Positions 43,585 to 56,012 of a stretch of DNA of 64,000 nt are shown here, piece after piece. This DNA is from Avena insularis. Lineage: Eukaryota > Streptophyta > Magnoliopsida > Poales > Poaceae. Location: assembly GCA_023614405.1 (NCBI GenBank), contig CM042684.1:537462682-537526681 (forward strand), given 5' to 3'. Each line of letters opens with the position of its first letter. The stretch's first letter is position 1. The notes under the pieces were generated by a model, which did not search any database, was not told where the DNA came from, and worked only from the letters and a program-made list of their open reading frames with translations. Both the position numbers and the translations under genes were made by a program.

Positions 43585-46500
43585 ATGGGGGAGGTCGGCC
43601 ACGCCACGGCGGTCGATGTGGATGTGTCGGCGGTGGGGACGCTGGTGTGGGTGCGCCGCCCGAACGGGTCGTGGTGGCCGGGCCGGGTGGTGTCTCCGCA
43701 CGAGGTCCCCGACACCTGCCCTCCTCCGGTCAGGTCGCCCGCAACCCCCATCCAGCTCCTCGGCCGCCGCGACGGCGCCGTCTTCGTGTACGTACGCCCT
43801 CCTCCCTCCCTCCTCTACCCAGTGTTCCCCTTGCTCCGGTGGTCTGACTCTGCCTCTGCCTGCGCGCGTGAGCAGCGACTGGTGCAACCTGGAGCGCTGC
43901 AAGCGGGTGAAGCCGTTCCGATGCGGGGAGGCGGACCTGGAGGACTGCATCCGCAAGGCCGAGGAGCAGCAGGCCGCGCGCCGCGGCGGCCGCCGCGACC
44001 AGAGGGTCTGCGCCACCGCCAGCAGGTACGCCCGCAAGGAGGATGCCGTGCTCCAGGCCCTCGACATCGAGCGGGCCAGACTCCGCCCCCGCCTCCGCTC
44101 CTCCTCAAGACCCACCACCACCACAACAACAGCAACCACCACCACCACCAAGCCCTCCCCTGTCGCCGCGGCCTCCGCTGTCGTGGCCCCGACCGACGCG
44201 CAGCCCTCTGCCCGCACGAGCACCAGGAGGAAGCGCAGGACGCCCAACGACTCCGAGGACGACGCGCCGCAGCGCATGAAGGACCTCACCGACATCGGAG
44301 CACCACCCAAGAACGCCACGCCAAACGCGGCAGAGACTTTCACCGACCTCAACCGGCACCTGCCCAGCACCAGCCAGATGAAGAGGAGCAAGCAGTCCCA
44401 CCATGATTCCCCAAAGAGGAAGCAGCAGCAGCGGCCCAGCGCGGACCAGGACCAGCCCTGCGGGCTCTCCAGGAAGAGGGACAGGTCCCGGCCGCTGTCG
44501 GAGCTCTGCAACGGGGACAACATGTGGAAGAACGGGTTCACACCCAATGGCCAGCACCTGCTGCGCGGCGCTTCGACCTTGAATACAGTGCCAGCTAAGC
44601 CCAGATCTCGTCGCGCCATCGGACCAGTCAAGACGGAGCCTGTCGATGATCAGGTGCTCGGTATGCCCAGCTCTCGTCGCGCCATCGGACCAGTCAAGAC
44701 AGAGCCAGTCGATGATGCATTTCCCCGTCCAGATGATCAACCTGTCTACCTCGCCGCAAGAAGCATCTTGAAACAAGGTAAAAGCAATACACTACCATTT
44801 CCTCTCTCTGCGCGCTATTTTCTTCTGTAACGGTTTTGTGCTTCGACAATGCAAGTCATAGTTTAGTTCACTGACTATATATGGAACACGGTTTCATTAG
44901 GTTGCTCTGACCAACTACACTTCCTTGGATATGGACAGCACTAGATAGTTTTTATTACACTAATCTCTGACCATGGCATTTATCTTGTTTACAGAAAATG
45001 ATTGAACACAGTTTGGGGAGACCATCACTCTCCCCCTTCATTTAACCTTCAATTAATCATCACCAAATACTGCCATCTGCTGATCATTATATGGTTCATG
45101 TATCTGTTGTGAAGTATAGAACGCTCACAGTTCTTACATATGGTCACGAATGCTCCACAGCCTTTTTAGGATTGTTGGATTATCTGTTGCATAAATTTTA
45201 TAAAATAGGATGCTATGTGTTCCTGGGTAATGCTTGACATCCTGCAATGTTTTTTTTTTGTCCCCTTTTTTGTACCTCCAAGGACTGAATCACTTGTCAA
45301 CTAAATTTCAGCCAGACCATTTGCAGGGACACCAACCCTGTCCCTGTCTCCGCAAGATCATTTGTGTCACACCAATGGCTGTTTTCATTTAATTCAGTAA
45401 CTGCATACAGAGAGCAACTGCACTTTGTTAAATGCGCACAGCAATAGATAGTTACGCTATATTTTGTGACCAAGCAGTCATGGTGACCTTTTGGCACGTC
45501 CCTTTTATTGAAAAACTGATTGGACTCTGTTCGGGGAGACCATGACTCTCCCTCCCATTTAACCTTCAAGTAAGGCTGGCCTGATACTGCTGTCTGCTCA
45601 TCATTACAATGGTTCATGTATCTGTTGAGAAATATAGAGCGCTAACAGTTCAGACATATAGTCACGCATGTGCAACTACCTTTTGGAATATATGAACTGT
45701 CCTGAGTACTGTGGTGCTGCGTGTTTTATGTGTTCCTAAGTACAGCTTCACATCCTGCAATGCTTTTTCTCCCTTTTTTTGTACTTCTAAAGAGTTTCAA
45801 CAATGCCAGTCATCATTTAATTCACTAACTATATAGAGGAACACTGTTTCATAAGTTTTTTTCTAATCGACTACACTTTCTTGAATACAAACAGCAATAG
45901 ATAGTTACAGTCCATTTTGTGGCCATGTAGTTTTGGTGACCTTTTGGCACTTCTCTTGTACCCCAAAACTGACCGGACTATCTATGGGCAGACCATTGAT
46001 TCTCACCCTCATTTAACCTGAAGTAATCCTGGCCTGATACTGCCATCTGCTGGTCATTATAGTGGTTCATGTATCTGTTGAGAAGTATAGACCGCTCACA
46101 GTTCTCACAGATAGCCGTGAATGTGCAACAGTGTTTTTTGGAACAAATGAACTATCTATTAGAAAAATAAATTAGTTCTGACATATATATTCACAAATGC
46201 AAAACAGCTTTTTGGTATAGATGATGAACTATCTATCACAGAAAATTAAGTGCTGTGTGTTTTATGATTTCCCAAGTACTGCTTCACATCCTGCAATGTT
46301 TTTGTTCTTCCTCTTTTTTTTTTACTTCTGAAGAATGCATTACTTATCAGCTACATTTTTTTCCAGATAATTTCCATGCGCACCAACCATGTGCCTCAAC
46401 AAAGGCTCCTACCTCGGAATGTATCAAACCAGCTTCGAACTGCGGCAAAAATGGCATATCTTCCCAATGTGACAGCAGAAACTCTAAGAAGAAGACCACA

Positions 46501-47448
46501 AGCTCTGCTGACCACCGCAAAGAAAGGGCAGCAAAGCACAAAGCACCAAGTAACGAGGTTGTCCTCTTAAAAAGAAGGGTGGAGAAGAAGAGCGCTGCTG
46601 ACAAGACCGCGGCACCTAATGATTACAAAGACCTTGCAGTAACTCCGAATGGTCTAATTTGTGCTGGCACAGTTCTGCGCAAGTGCAAGCTTGAAGAGCC
46701 ATCTGAAACCATAAGCAACCGTCTGAACTTTAAGAATGTTCCAGCACCGTCTGTGGTCTTCAAGTTGCCACATCAAGTATCGTGGCCCCAACATAGAAAC
46801 CCCGCGGTCGCGAGGTGCCATGCTGTAAAGCCAGTCAAGACCCTGCAGCTGAACTCTTCCCTGTACGAGGTGCAGATAAGCGCGCAGGGGGCAAGCAGCA
46901 GCAACAGCAAGGGGGGCCGTGTGCCTCTCGTCTCCCTGATGAGCAGGTCGAGCCAAAGGCCCGTCGTGGGGTACCCGGTCACCGTGGCGGTGCTCGACGA
47001 CAGCGCACCCCGCCCTCCAGCCCGAAGCACAGACGACGGCCACCGTCCCTCTACGAGCAAGAACACCATCAGACAACCGAAGAACACCATCAGACAACCG
47101 AAGAAGGAGGTGGTGGAGGAGGAAGCTGCTGCAGCCCCTCGGCGCGCGCCGCCGCCATCGTCGTCGTCGCACAGGGCAGCGCAAGTTACACGAACCAAGG
47201 CGAAGAGCCGCAGGAAGTCCTCGGAGGACGAGTCATGGCGACCGCACACCAAGAACAGCATCCCGGTGGCGTCGGCGTCTCCGAGGAAGATGCGGAGGCT
47301 GTCTTCCTTCGGCCCGGTCCAGAGAGTAGGGGGTGAAAAGAGGAGGCCGGTCATGGGGGAGTTCTCCCGCGGGCCGGCCCTCGCGTGCGTCCCGCTCCGC
47401 CTCGTCTTCAGCAGGATCCACGAGGCGCTAAGTCAGTCGGGTAAATGA
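43585..47448 (+). CDS. PWWP-domain (Tudor/PWWP/MBT superfamily) protein, 728 aa
   Basis: Three exons: 43,585-43,787, 43,876-44,777 and 46,367-47,448; all borders are GT-AG and phases fit (2,187 nt with stop). The start is the ATG whose frame opens straight into the PWWP domain: GTLVWVRRPNGSWWPGRVVS (residues 18-37), closing with VFVDWCNLERCKRVKPFRCGE after the first splice. PWWP domains bind methylated nucleosomes, so the likely role is a nuclear chromatin reader. The middle is basic and low-complexity with a Thr run and a duplicated SRRAIGPVKTEPVDD. The C-terminus has VPLVSLMSRSSQRPVVGYPV and ACVPLRLVFSRIHEALSQS, conserved in the plant family. AATAAA lies at 47,648. It converges with ELF3 (1,061 bp between stops). 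The exact biological role is unknown to me. Confidence 0.88.
44113..44153 (+). repeat. Thr-coding ACC/ACA repeat in PWWP exon 2
   Basis: An ACC/ACA-rich codon run encodes PTTTTTTATTTTTKP. It is followed by a Pro/Ala/Ser-rich disordered region. A slippage-prone tract likely to vary in length. Confidence 0.8.
44606..44716 (+). repeat. 66-bp in-frame duplication in PWWP exon 2
   Basis: TCTCGTCGCGCCATCGGACC starts at 44,606 and again at 44,672. It encodes SRRAIGPVKTEPVDD twice, 22 residues apart. Each copy holds VKTE (residues 319-322 and 341-344), which fits the SUMO-acceptor consensus (hydrophobic-Lys-X-Glu). Confidence 0.92.
44840..46330. repeat. Diverged triplication filling PWWP intron 2
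   Basis: Three tandem copies of a unit of about 450-520 bp. Anchors: GGTTCATGTATCTGTTG at 45,093, 45,611 and 46,064; GGGGAGACCAT-type boxes at about 45,015, 45,533 and 45,988 (last copy GGGCAGACCATT); CACATCCTGCAATG at about 45,238, 45,750 and 46,285. The unit ends near the T-rich stretch before the exon-3 acceptor. Copy 1 also holds a decayed likeness of the exon-3 start at 45,308-45,345. Confidence 0.85.
47060..47103 (+). repeat. 21-bp coding duplication in PWWP exon 3
   Basis: AAGAACACCATCAGACAACC is repeated head to tail, encoding KNTIRQP twice before KKEVVEEE. Confidence 0.9.
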
Positions 47449-48509
47449 GCTCTGCTGGGTGTGTTTGTGTCTGTCTGTCTGTAGAGGTAGGATGAATGAG
47501 CTGCTGGTAGGTCAGCTCTGGGTCTGATGTTGAATTCCTCAGACCGTGTTGTGTGTACATGGCCTCTCTAGATAATTAAGGAGGTGTTGATGCTGATTAC
47601 TAGGTCTTACAGTACCATCTATCTATCTAACTAATTAATGGAAGAGAAATAAAAAAGCAATTGGAGTATGTGTATGTTGTTCTATTGTTCCTTCCACATT
47701 TTTCTTATAACTTTTGTGCAGAGAAGTTTATTTAGCTATTATTGCTTACATATCTATCTACACTTTCATTTCGGCCTGTGTTAATTTGGGTACAATTAGG
47801 ACAGGACCAAGGAGCCAATTCCACTTGTGAGCTGCCACCACACTCAAGCAAAGCTTCAGTTGTGTGACATTATTATTTTGTAGGAACCCAGTTAGCATGT
47901 CTTTTCATGCTGGCACCTTTAATGGTTCGTAGTTTGTGAAGAAAGTTAATGTATCACCTTTTGATTCACCTGACCAGGCTGGAGTTTATTCAGCTGATGC
48001 AGCACTTAAACCTCAGCAGAAGCATGCATTGTTTTGGGAAGCTGTACTAATTGGCTCATCAGGCAGCAGGTTGAGACAACACGCACTCTCTGTCCAGCAA
48101 CATATTACTGCACAAAGGGGCAAAAATATATGCCATTTATCAGTAGGCAAGGGTTACCAAATTCCAGATTCTGTATACAACACATATATATAGCTGCACA
48201 TCATACAGAGGCCAGGTTTGGTTTTGCCAACACTCTGAGACATACACACCTAACAGTTTCAGTTTTCTGTAACCCAACATAACCACTTGGCAGCCATGGC
48301 CTGCCCAGAATTCTGGCAACATACTCTTGTGCTTTGCATATTTACAGCGGGCGAAAAAACACCGAAATTTTTACTTGCTCGCGCCGAGAACATATAAATA
48401 TATATGTCGCTGCTATTACTGCTCAAAAATAACATACTCAGAAGCTAGCACTAAGCTTTCGGCTAACCACATGTAAATTCTAACAATCGAGGTAGCAACA
48501 TGTACGGAT
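47449..48509. other. Intergenic between convergent PWWP and ELF3 genes
   Basis: Contains the 3' untranslated ends of both genes. AATAAA at 47,648-47,653 is a likely plus-strand poly(A) signal. No other gene or repeat is clear. Confidence 0.6.
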
Positions 48510-51500
48510 CTACGGATCGTTCTGCTGCCTCTCCATCTGTATGGAGCGGAAGATGCGTGCGGCTGACTCCGAGGCGGTCCGTGCAGTGTGCGGGACGACC
48601 CGGATGACGCGAGCCGCTGGGTTCTCCTTGCTGCCGGAGGAGGGCTGGGGCTGACCATCGTTCCCAGCAGAAGACGCGGGGAGGGGCAGCGGTGGCGCGG
48701 CAGGGCCCCTTGCTTCGCCTTGCTGCCTGTCAAAGGGGCTGCTGGCAGCGCTGCTCCCTTGCAGCTCGCTGTCCCGGGACGGGTGGAACCTCCAGATGCC
48801 GCCAGCTGACACGGCTTCGTTCCTCATGTTACATGAGGTTCTGGAGAGATGCTCCGCGTGCTGTGCGTTGGGGCGTGCGGGAGCTACACGGCTGCTCACT
48901 TGTTCCACCGCGGAGGATGAAACCACCGGGTTCATCACCGGCATGCTGAAGGGCGGGAAGTACATTGGAGGCATGGGCGGAGGGCCACCGACGCCCATAT
49001 GCTGTGGCTGGTGATGGGGCATGGGAATGCCGTATGGAGAAGCCATGAAATCCCCAGCCGTTGATGGGAGACTCAGAGGGGCACAGCTTGCGTAGAACGG
49101 GGCCAAGAAGCTTCCTGCTGGAGGGCAAGGCCCTGAGTAGGGTTTGTAGACTAGTCCTTCAGACGGAGACATGACCGGGACGAGCCACTGGTTCGGAGGC
49201 GGAGGAGCGCACCAGTTGTTGTTCTGCTTGTTGTCAGGAGGAGCAGGCATGGTAGGAGGGTTACTGCTGACCGCACCATTTGATGCCGCTGGATTGTTTT
49301 GTTGGACCTCAACTACATCGTCGTCTTGAGACGGTGAATCCTGGTTTCCTTCAGTGTTGTCTTTCGAGTACTCTGCCTGCTGCAGGGTTAGCTGTGCGTC
49401 ATCATCATCCTTGCTTTTAGCTGATGAAAGCTCCTTTTCTACATTTGCTGCAGCCAGCTTCTTCTTGCTTGTTGCCAGCGCACTGCCAAGGCACGGATCT
49501 CCTTCAATAAGCAGGTGTGGAGATGCTGCGATCAACTTCTGCACCTGCTCGCCAACAAATACAAAACATGGTTGTATCAGCGTTCAGACACAAAATATAT
49601 CCATATGCTAACCACCAGCTCGCAAGTAAGAATCATAAGCTAATAATGTTTTCCACTCACTTTGATCAACCGATGCAGCTCGAATACTTGGACAGCAAAA
49701 ACCCGCTGCTGGCTGCATAGAGTTCAGAGAGAAGTGATTAAGACATAATAAGTTAAGCACCAGTGTGACAAAAAGGAAAAGACTTGTTCATTGTGTATGT
49801 GACAAATGTGTGTATGTGTGTAAGTGGAGTGATTTGAGATGGCACTGGCGTGTAGAAACTGGGAAGATCTAATCCACTCAGCTGCCTGGATCATTTACCA
49901 TGTGCACAGGAACTCTCAAAGACAAACAAAAAATGAACAAGACCTAAGTGGTGAATACTTACTTGACAATAGCTCTTCTCGCTTTCCAGAAATGCTTTGG
50001 ACCAATAGCACCGACAACATCATCTGGAGAGATCTCCAATCCTGGCAGGGATTCAACAGACGAATCCGGGGAATCATCCCTTTGCACATCGTAGTGTCCT
50101 GTTGATCTTTTTCTCTTATCACCAGTCTCTCTTAAGCCTTTCTCTGACAGATTAGAAGCACCATTGCATTCGATATCATTCCAGCATGGCCCATTTCCAG
50201 CTTTGGGGGCATTCCGAGACTCAGCAGCATTCTCATTCCTTCTTATAGCCTGGTGCCCCTCAGTTCGAGAATGTGGCTTATCAGAAACATTTATACTACT
50301 AAGCTTGTCCCTATATGAAGAAACCCTATCATCTGTTTTCCCCGCCTTCTCGGTAGAAAAAAATTTAAACGATGAACTTCTCTCTCCAACTTCCAAGTTC
50401 ATCGTCGTCTTTGCTGCTGGTGCTTTGTCCCTAATACTTTGGGAGTCCCTTGACCTCGTGTCCGAAGCATTCGTCCCTTCTAAGTACCTCTTGTCAGTGT
50501 TGGAATATTTTGCAGATGATCTGGACGATGTAGGCCCACTCTTATACATAGGGAAGGGTGCAGACTTCTCTTGGATCCTCACTTCCTCACGAGCAGAATG
50601 AGGAGGCACTCCAGAGCAGAAGACTGAAGGGACTGTAAAATCATCATCATTAGTCGTCTTCTTCCCAGAAGAGTTCTTCGTGGTGTTCTCTCTACGTTGT
50701 GAGCTACACTCAGCGGTCGATCCTGCAGCGTAGGTGTCCTTGCTCTTAAGCTGGGTGGAAAGCCTCCCAGATTCTACCCTTGTAGCACTGCTATCCTGCG
50801 CATTCGAGTTGGTATTGATATGCTCGGACGTGCGCACAGGTTCTTTCGAAGGCCCGCAGAATGATGGAAAGAGAGGTCTGTCAGTCCCACCAATCTACAA
50901 GAGAAGGTACAAGTCAGTACTTCAAAAAATGTAACAGAAGATTATAAATGAAAACTCTGTCAACCCATGTCCCACTAAAAAGTAAAAACTCCACGCAGGC
51001 ACCTTGAAATCCGTGGACATTCTTTACACCAAAACAATGTGGTTTGCTAAACTATAATATGCAGGCAATGGTAATCCTACTGGTACCCTCCATCTCATTA
51101 TCTTTCTTTTGTGTAGATAGAAATTATAACTTCCAGTGAGGAAGGAACAAAGATAACAAGAACCTAACTAAATCACCGATTTCTAGTTATTGTTCTAATT
51201 CCTGACAAGTGCTTTCTAGCAACTTAAAGCATGGCCTAACTCAATTTGAATTCAACTACAAACCAGAGGAAAAGGTGATTTTTTTCCAAACTTCAGAAAG
51301 CCATGAAGTGTCTGAGTAACGTAAGAACAACAGGCCGCCTTACCCAACTATCTGGTCGTTTCTGCTCGTTTATGTCTATAAACTACAATCACTCGTCGAG
51401 ATTCAACCAAAGGTAAAGCATCTCGCAGCACTCGTAATCATACAGAAAGATCTCTTTATCACAATAGACGTATTACTCAATCCGCATATACCAATAGAGC

Positions 51501-54500
51501 AGCGAAACAACAAAGTCGGTCAACAGAGGCAGTATCGGTGCTGATGGTCCAACACTCTTAAACTCTCTTAAGCATAACACGCTGTGCATTGCACCGTGGT
51601 CAGTAGGTAGGCAGGTGGCGTAAGCATCTCCATCACATTATCTTCAGGCCAAAATATTGAAGGGTTTGTCCAACTTAATATGTAGGCAGGGAATCCCAGT
51701 GATACCCTCCATCTCATCATCTTTGTTGTGTGTAAATATAGGTTATATTCTTTCCAGCGAGGAAGGGAGAAAGATAAACAGAAACCTAACTAAACCACTG
51801 ATTTCAAGCTATTGTCCCAATTTCTTGACAAACTCGATGTGAATTCAACTACCAACCAAAGAAAAGTTGTTTTAGAAAGCCATAAAGTAACTAAATGGCA
51901 TATAAGAATCACTGATCATTCACTCTCTTCTGTCTATACCTACAATCACTCACTCATCAAGATTCAATCATAGGTAAAGCATCTCGCAGCACCCATAATC
52001 ATACAGAATGATCGCTTCATCACATAGACGTATCACTCAATCCACATAAATCAGCAAAGCTGGGCAAAAGAGGTGGTACCAGTGTCGACTGTCGATGTCT
52101 GAGAGCAGGCCCCCTTACACAGGCGGTGCTGCTCTCTCTGGTATGCTAAGCATGGCATGGCAGTCTGTGTGTCAGTACCCCAGAGACAAGTCGCGACATG
52201 TCGACATGCAATTCTTGGTCGGTAGGCAGCGCCTAAGTTCCAATCCAGCTAACAGGCAAAGACCTACTAGGAGATATGGCTGTAACAGGCAAAGACCTAC
52301 TAGAAGTTAATCTTTTTAGTGATGAAGGAAAAGAGATAAACAGGAGCCTAACTAGAAGTTAATTTTTCGAGTGATGAAGAGAGATAAACAGGAGCCTAAC
52401 TAGAAGACCTGGAATTCAAGCCTTTGCTCCAATTTCTGACAAAATTGGGTTTTCTACTCATCATTTTCTGCAGCATATTAAAGTGTGGCATAACTTCATG
52501 TGAATTCAACTACCAACCAGAGGAAAAGGTAACTTTCCCAAGCTTCAAAAAGGCATAAAGTATCTAGTATACATAAGAAATAGTGATCTTTTTCACATCG
52601 CTTCTGTCTAACCTACAATCAATTATTGAGAGGCAACCATATGAAAGCATCTCGCAGCTCTCATAATCAGACGGAAAGATCACTTCATCGCCATAATTGT
52701 ACAGCTCAATCAGCATGCATCAGTACAGCAGCGAAACAACAAGCCGGCCAACAGAGGCGGCATCGGTGTCGATGCCCCAGAAGCCAGACCAGGCCCCTTC
52801 ACACACGCTGTGCTGCTGATCAGCCAGGCTGCTTCCTGGTACCCGGTCTAACACACTTTAAACTCCTCAGGTAAGCATAGCACGCCGTGCGCCACACCAA
52901 ACGCAGTGGTCAGTTGGCAGGTATGTGGCATCTAGGTTCCATTCTAGCAAACAGGGAAAAGACATAGGAGATAGGGTTGTAATAGAAGATTATGATATGG
53001 AAACTTTGCCAAGTATTGTCCCACTATAGACATTCTTTAGGCCAAAAATTGACGAGTTTGTCAAACTAATAATATTTAGGGAAGGGGAATCCTACCGCTA
53101 CCCTCCATTTTGATTATCTTTTTTTTTACAACCCTCCATCTCATTATCTTTGTTAGGACTTCGGTGTAGGTAGAAGCTATAACAATGTCAGGGAGGAAGG
53201 AAGAAAAAGAGGAGCCTAACTAAATCAACGATCCCTAGCTACTGTTTCAATTTTCTGACAACTTTGAGTTTTCTACTCATCACTTTCTGTAGCATATTAG
53301 AGAGTGCGCTAACTTGATTGAATTCAACTACCAACCAAATAAAAAGGTAAATTTCCCCCAAACACCAGAATCCCTGAGAACCAGTGATCATTTCCACTTG
53401 CTTATGTGTACACCTACAACTGCAAGCATACATCAAGATAGTACAGAACAATCGCTTCATCGCCGTAAACCTATCAGTCAATGGAGAATCATACTGCTAC
53501 CCTCCCTTTAATTATCTTTGTTGTGTGTAGATAGAAGTTATAGTATTTTCAGTGAGGAAGGAAGAAAGAAAGGCAACAAGATACTAACTAAATCACCGAT
53601 TTTTAGCTACTGTTCCAAGTCTCTGACAAATGCTTTATGCGGCATCTGAAAACACGGCCTAGCTGGATATGAAATCAACTACAAACCAGAGGAACTCCTT
53701 TTTGCAAGCACCTTAAATTATCCATTGACATTCTTTAGGCCAAAAATGGTTTGTCAAACTGTAATATGTAGGGAAGGGGAATCCTGTAGCTACCATCCAT
53801 CTCATTATATTTGTTGTGTGTAAATAGAGATTATGATACTTCTACTGAGGAAGGAAGACATATAAACGGGAGCTAATAAATCAATGATCTATTAAAGCCA
53901 AAATGTCTACCAGACAAAAGAACCACAGATCAATTTCACTTGCTTCAGTCTATATCTAGATAATCTCTCACTCATCGAGAATCAACCGTATGTAAGCATC
54001 GCACAGCACTCATAATCATACAGAACAATCGCTTCATCGCTATAAATGCGTCAGTCAATCCGCATACAACAATAGAGCAGAGAATCAACAAAACCGGTCA
54101 CTAGAGGCGGTATAGGTGACGATGTACAAGAGGAGCCCCCCTAACACAGACAGTGCTGCTCTGTCTGGTCAACGCTCTAGACTCGTCTGCTAAGCATGGG
54201 ACACAGTGTGCTGCGCGATCGCTGGCCACAGTGGTGGTTAGGCAGGTAGGCAGACGGCGTCTAAGTTCCATTCCAGCTAACGTGCAAAGACCTACTAGGA
54301 GATATTATGGTTGTAATAGGCAAAGACCTGCTGAGAGATATGGCTGCAGCAGGCAAAACCTACTAGTTGATATGGCTCAACAGGCAAAGGCCTACTGGGA
54401 GATACGTACGTTACAGGCAAAGACCTACTAGGAGATATGGCTGTATCACTCAATGGACACATATCAATAGAGCAGGAAACAGCAAGCAGCTCAACAGAGG

Positions 54501-56012
54501 CAGTATATGCCTCAGAAGCAAGAGCAGGCCCCTTGATACTCGCTGTGCTGCTGATCAACAGGTCTGACGTCTGGTCTAACTCTAACACTCTTAAAGACTC
54601 CTCTGGTAAGCATAGGACGCCGAGCGCCGCACCAATCACAGTGGTTGGCGGGTAGGTAGATGTCATCTTGGTTTCCAGTCCAGAAAACAGGCAAAGGACC
54701 TAGGAGATAGGCTTGTAATAGAAGATCATAATGAAGACTTCGCCAAGCCATGTCCCACTAAAAACTCCACGGTGCAAGCACCTCGAATTATATCCATGGA
54801 CATTCTGTGAGCCAAAAACTGACGGGTTTGCCAAAAACTGACGGGTATGCAGGGAAGAGTAATCCTACTGCTACCCTCCATCTCATTGTCTTGGTTGGGT
54901 GTTGACAGAAGTTATAGTAATTCTGGGGATGAAAGAAGAAAGATACACACAAAATCAATGGTCTCTAGCTATCTTGATGTGGCCGCTTCAAAGAAGAACT
55001 TCTTTTTCAAACTTCAGAAAACCATGAGAATCACTGAACCGGTTATCATGATTTCCTTGGGTGTATACCTACAACTACAAGCCCACATCAAGAGAGCACT
55101 TAAAGAAGAATCGCTTCGCTGCCGTAAACGTATGATTCGATGGAGAATCCTACTGCTACCGTCCATTTCATTATCTTTGTATATTACCAGTAAGGAACGG
55201 AGGAAGGAAGATAACAGGAGCCTAACTAACTCGCAGATTTCCAGCTATTGTTCCAGTTCCTGGCAAACACTATATGTAGCAACTACTTATTAAAGTAGCG
55301 GCCTAACTTTCTCTTTTTTATTTTATTTTTTGCGGTTGGAAAACACGGCCTAACCTTTTTTTATTTCTGGCGGGTGTGAAAGCACAGGCTAACTTGACGT
55401 GAATTCAAATACCAATCAAAGATAAAGGGGATTGTTTCCCCTAAAGTTGCGAAAGACAATGTATCTAATAAATGACCTAAGGATGACCGGTGATGGTTAT
55501 TTTTGACTTGATGACTCGGCTTCTCCTGCCTGTACCTGCACTCTCAATCGAGAGGCAAGCACCTGGCAGCACTAGTAATGATAGGAAGGGACCGGTTCAG
55601 TTCAATCGTCGGCATAAACGTTTCAGACGATCTGCATACCTAATCGTATCAACATAGCAGCAATCGACGGGTCACTAGGCAGCAAGCATGCAAGGAGCTA
55701 CGTGGGGGATAGATAGATAGATAGATAGATAGAGATGGGGGTGTAAAATGGAGAGAGGCGACTGACCTGTCCGGCGGATGCGGAGGAGACGGCGGGGCGG
55801 TGCGGGGTGGTGGCGTTGGCGGCGGCTTTGAGGCGCTGAGAGGAAGGTACGCTGAACTGCTCGTAGAGGGCCATCTTGTTCCTGGGCGGCGCCCGGGGCC
55901 CGCCGCCCTTGAGGGTGGTGTCGTTGACGTGGAGGCGGGGGAATAGCGGGCCCATGACCTTGTCCCCCTCCCCGGCGCCGCCGTCCTTCCCCGGCGCGCC
56001 TCCTCTCCTCAT
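48510..56012 (-). CDS. ELF3: EARLY FLOWERING 3, 754 aa
   Basis: Minus strand, four exons: 56,012-55,767, 50,894-49,963, 49,712-49,661 and 49,544-48,510; all introns are GT-AG and phases fit (2,265 nt with stop). ELF3 is the nuclear scaffold of the evening complex (with ELF4 and LUX), which represses clock and photoperiod genes; loss gives early, day-neutral flowering in cereals. Seen: N-terminal block FPRLHVND (24-31) and [15 protein letters not shown] (43-57); middle block [16 protein letters not shown]; block [18 protein letters not shown] across exons 2-4 into [13 protein letters not shown] and [17 protein letters not shown] (the 52-bp exon 3 encodes [17 protein letters not shown]); a Pro/Asn-rich disordered region; and the C-terminal block [13 protein letters not shown] with [20 protein letters not shown]. 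No stop or frameshift. Only very short Gln runs (QQ) occur. Intron 1 is 4,872 bp. Confidence 0.96.
52240..52305. repeat. Short tandem repeat GGCAAAGACCTACTAG, two units
   Basis: CAGGCAAAGACCTACTAG and GATATGGCTGTAA alternate twice. The same unit is expanded further at 54,280-54,450. Confidence 0.8.
54280..54450. repeat. About 32-bp tandem repeat, five units, in ELF3 intron 1
   Basis: Five imperfect copies of GGCAAAGACCTACTAG plus GAGATATGGCTGTAA. It is the same unit as at 52,240, so the two sites probably share origin through the larger module duplication. Confidence 0.85.
55709..55735. repeat. (GATA)n microsatellite in ELF3 intron 1
   Basis: Six to seven GATA units about 30 bp downstream (in gene sense) of the exon 1 donor. 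Likely length-polymorphic and usable as a marker. Confidence 0.95.

Larger units (their letters stand above)
50930..55480. repeat. Diverged local repeats filling ELF3 intron 1
   Basis: A recurring module reads (sense of the plus strand) CCTCCATCTCATTATCTTTG, a GTGAGGAAGGAAGAAAGATA-type box, GAGCCTAACTAAATCA, TAGCTATTGTTCCAATT, then CAACTACCAACCAGAGGAAA. Anchors of the GAGGAAGGAA box lie near 51,137, 51,758, 52,318, 53,189, 53,551, 53,842, 54,928 and 55,191. A second module carries CATCTCGCAGCACTCATAATCATACAGA (split into shorter conserved words) near 51,420, 51,975, 52,645 and 53,995. Copies are heavily diverged and partly deleted. Confidence 0.8.

Noticed and set aside
43330..44406. Upstream in-frame extension of the PWWP start to 43,330
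   Set aside because: The extension is C/T-rich leader with no conserved motif, and the frame also reads through intron 1. The ATG at 43,585 leads directly into the domain.
43333..44631. 432-codon minus-strand ORF across the PWWP gene
   Set aside because: Antisense of GC-rich coding sequence with no domain; the plus strand has PWWP motifs and fitting splice sites.
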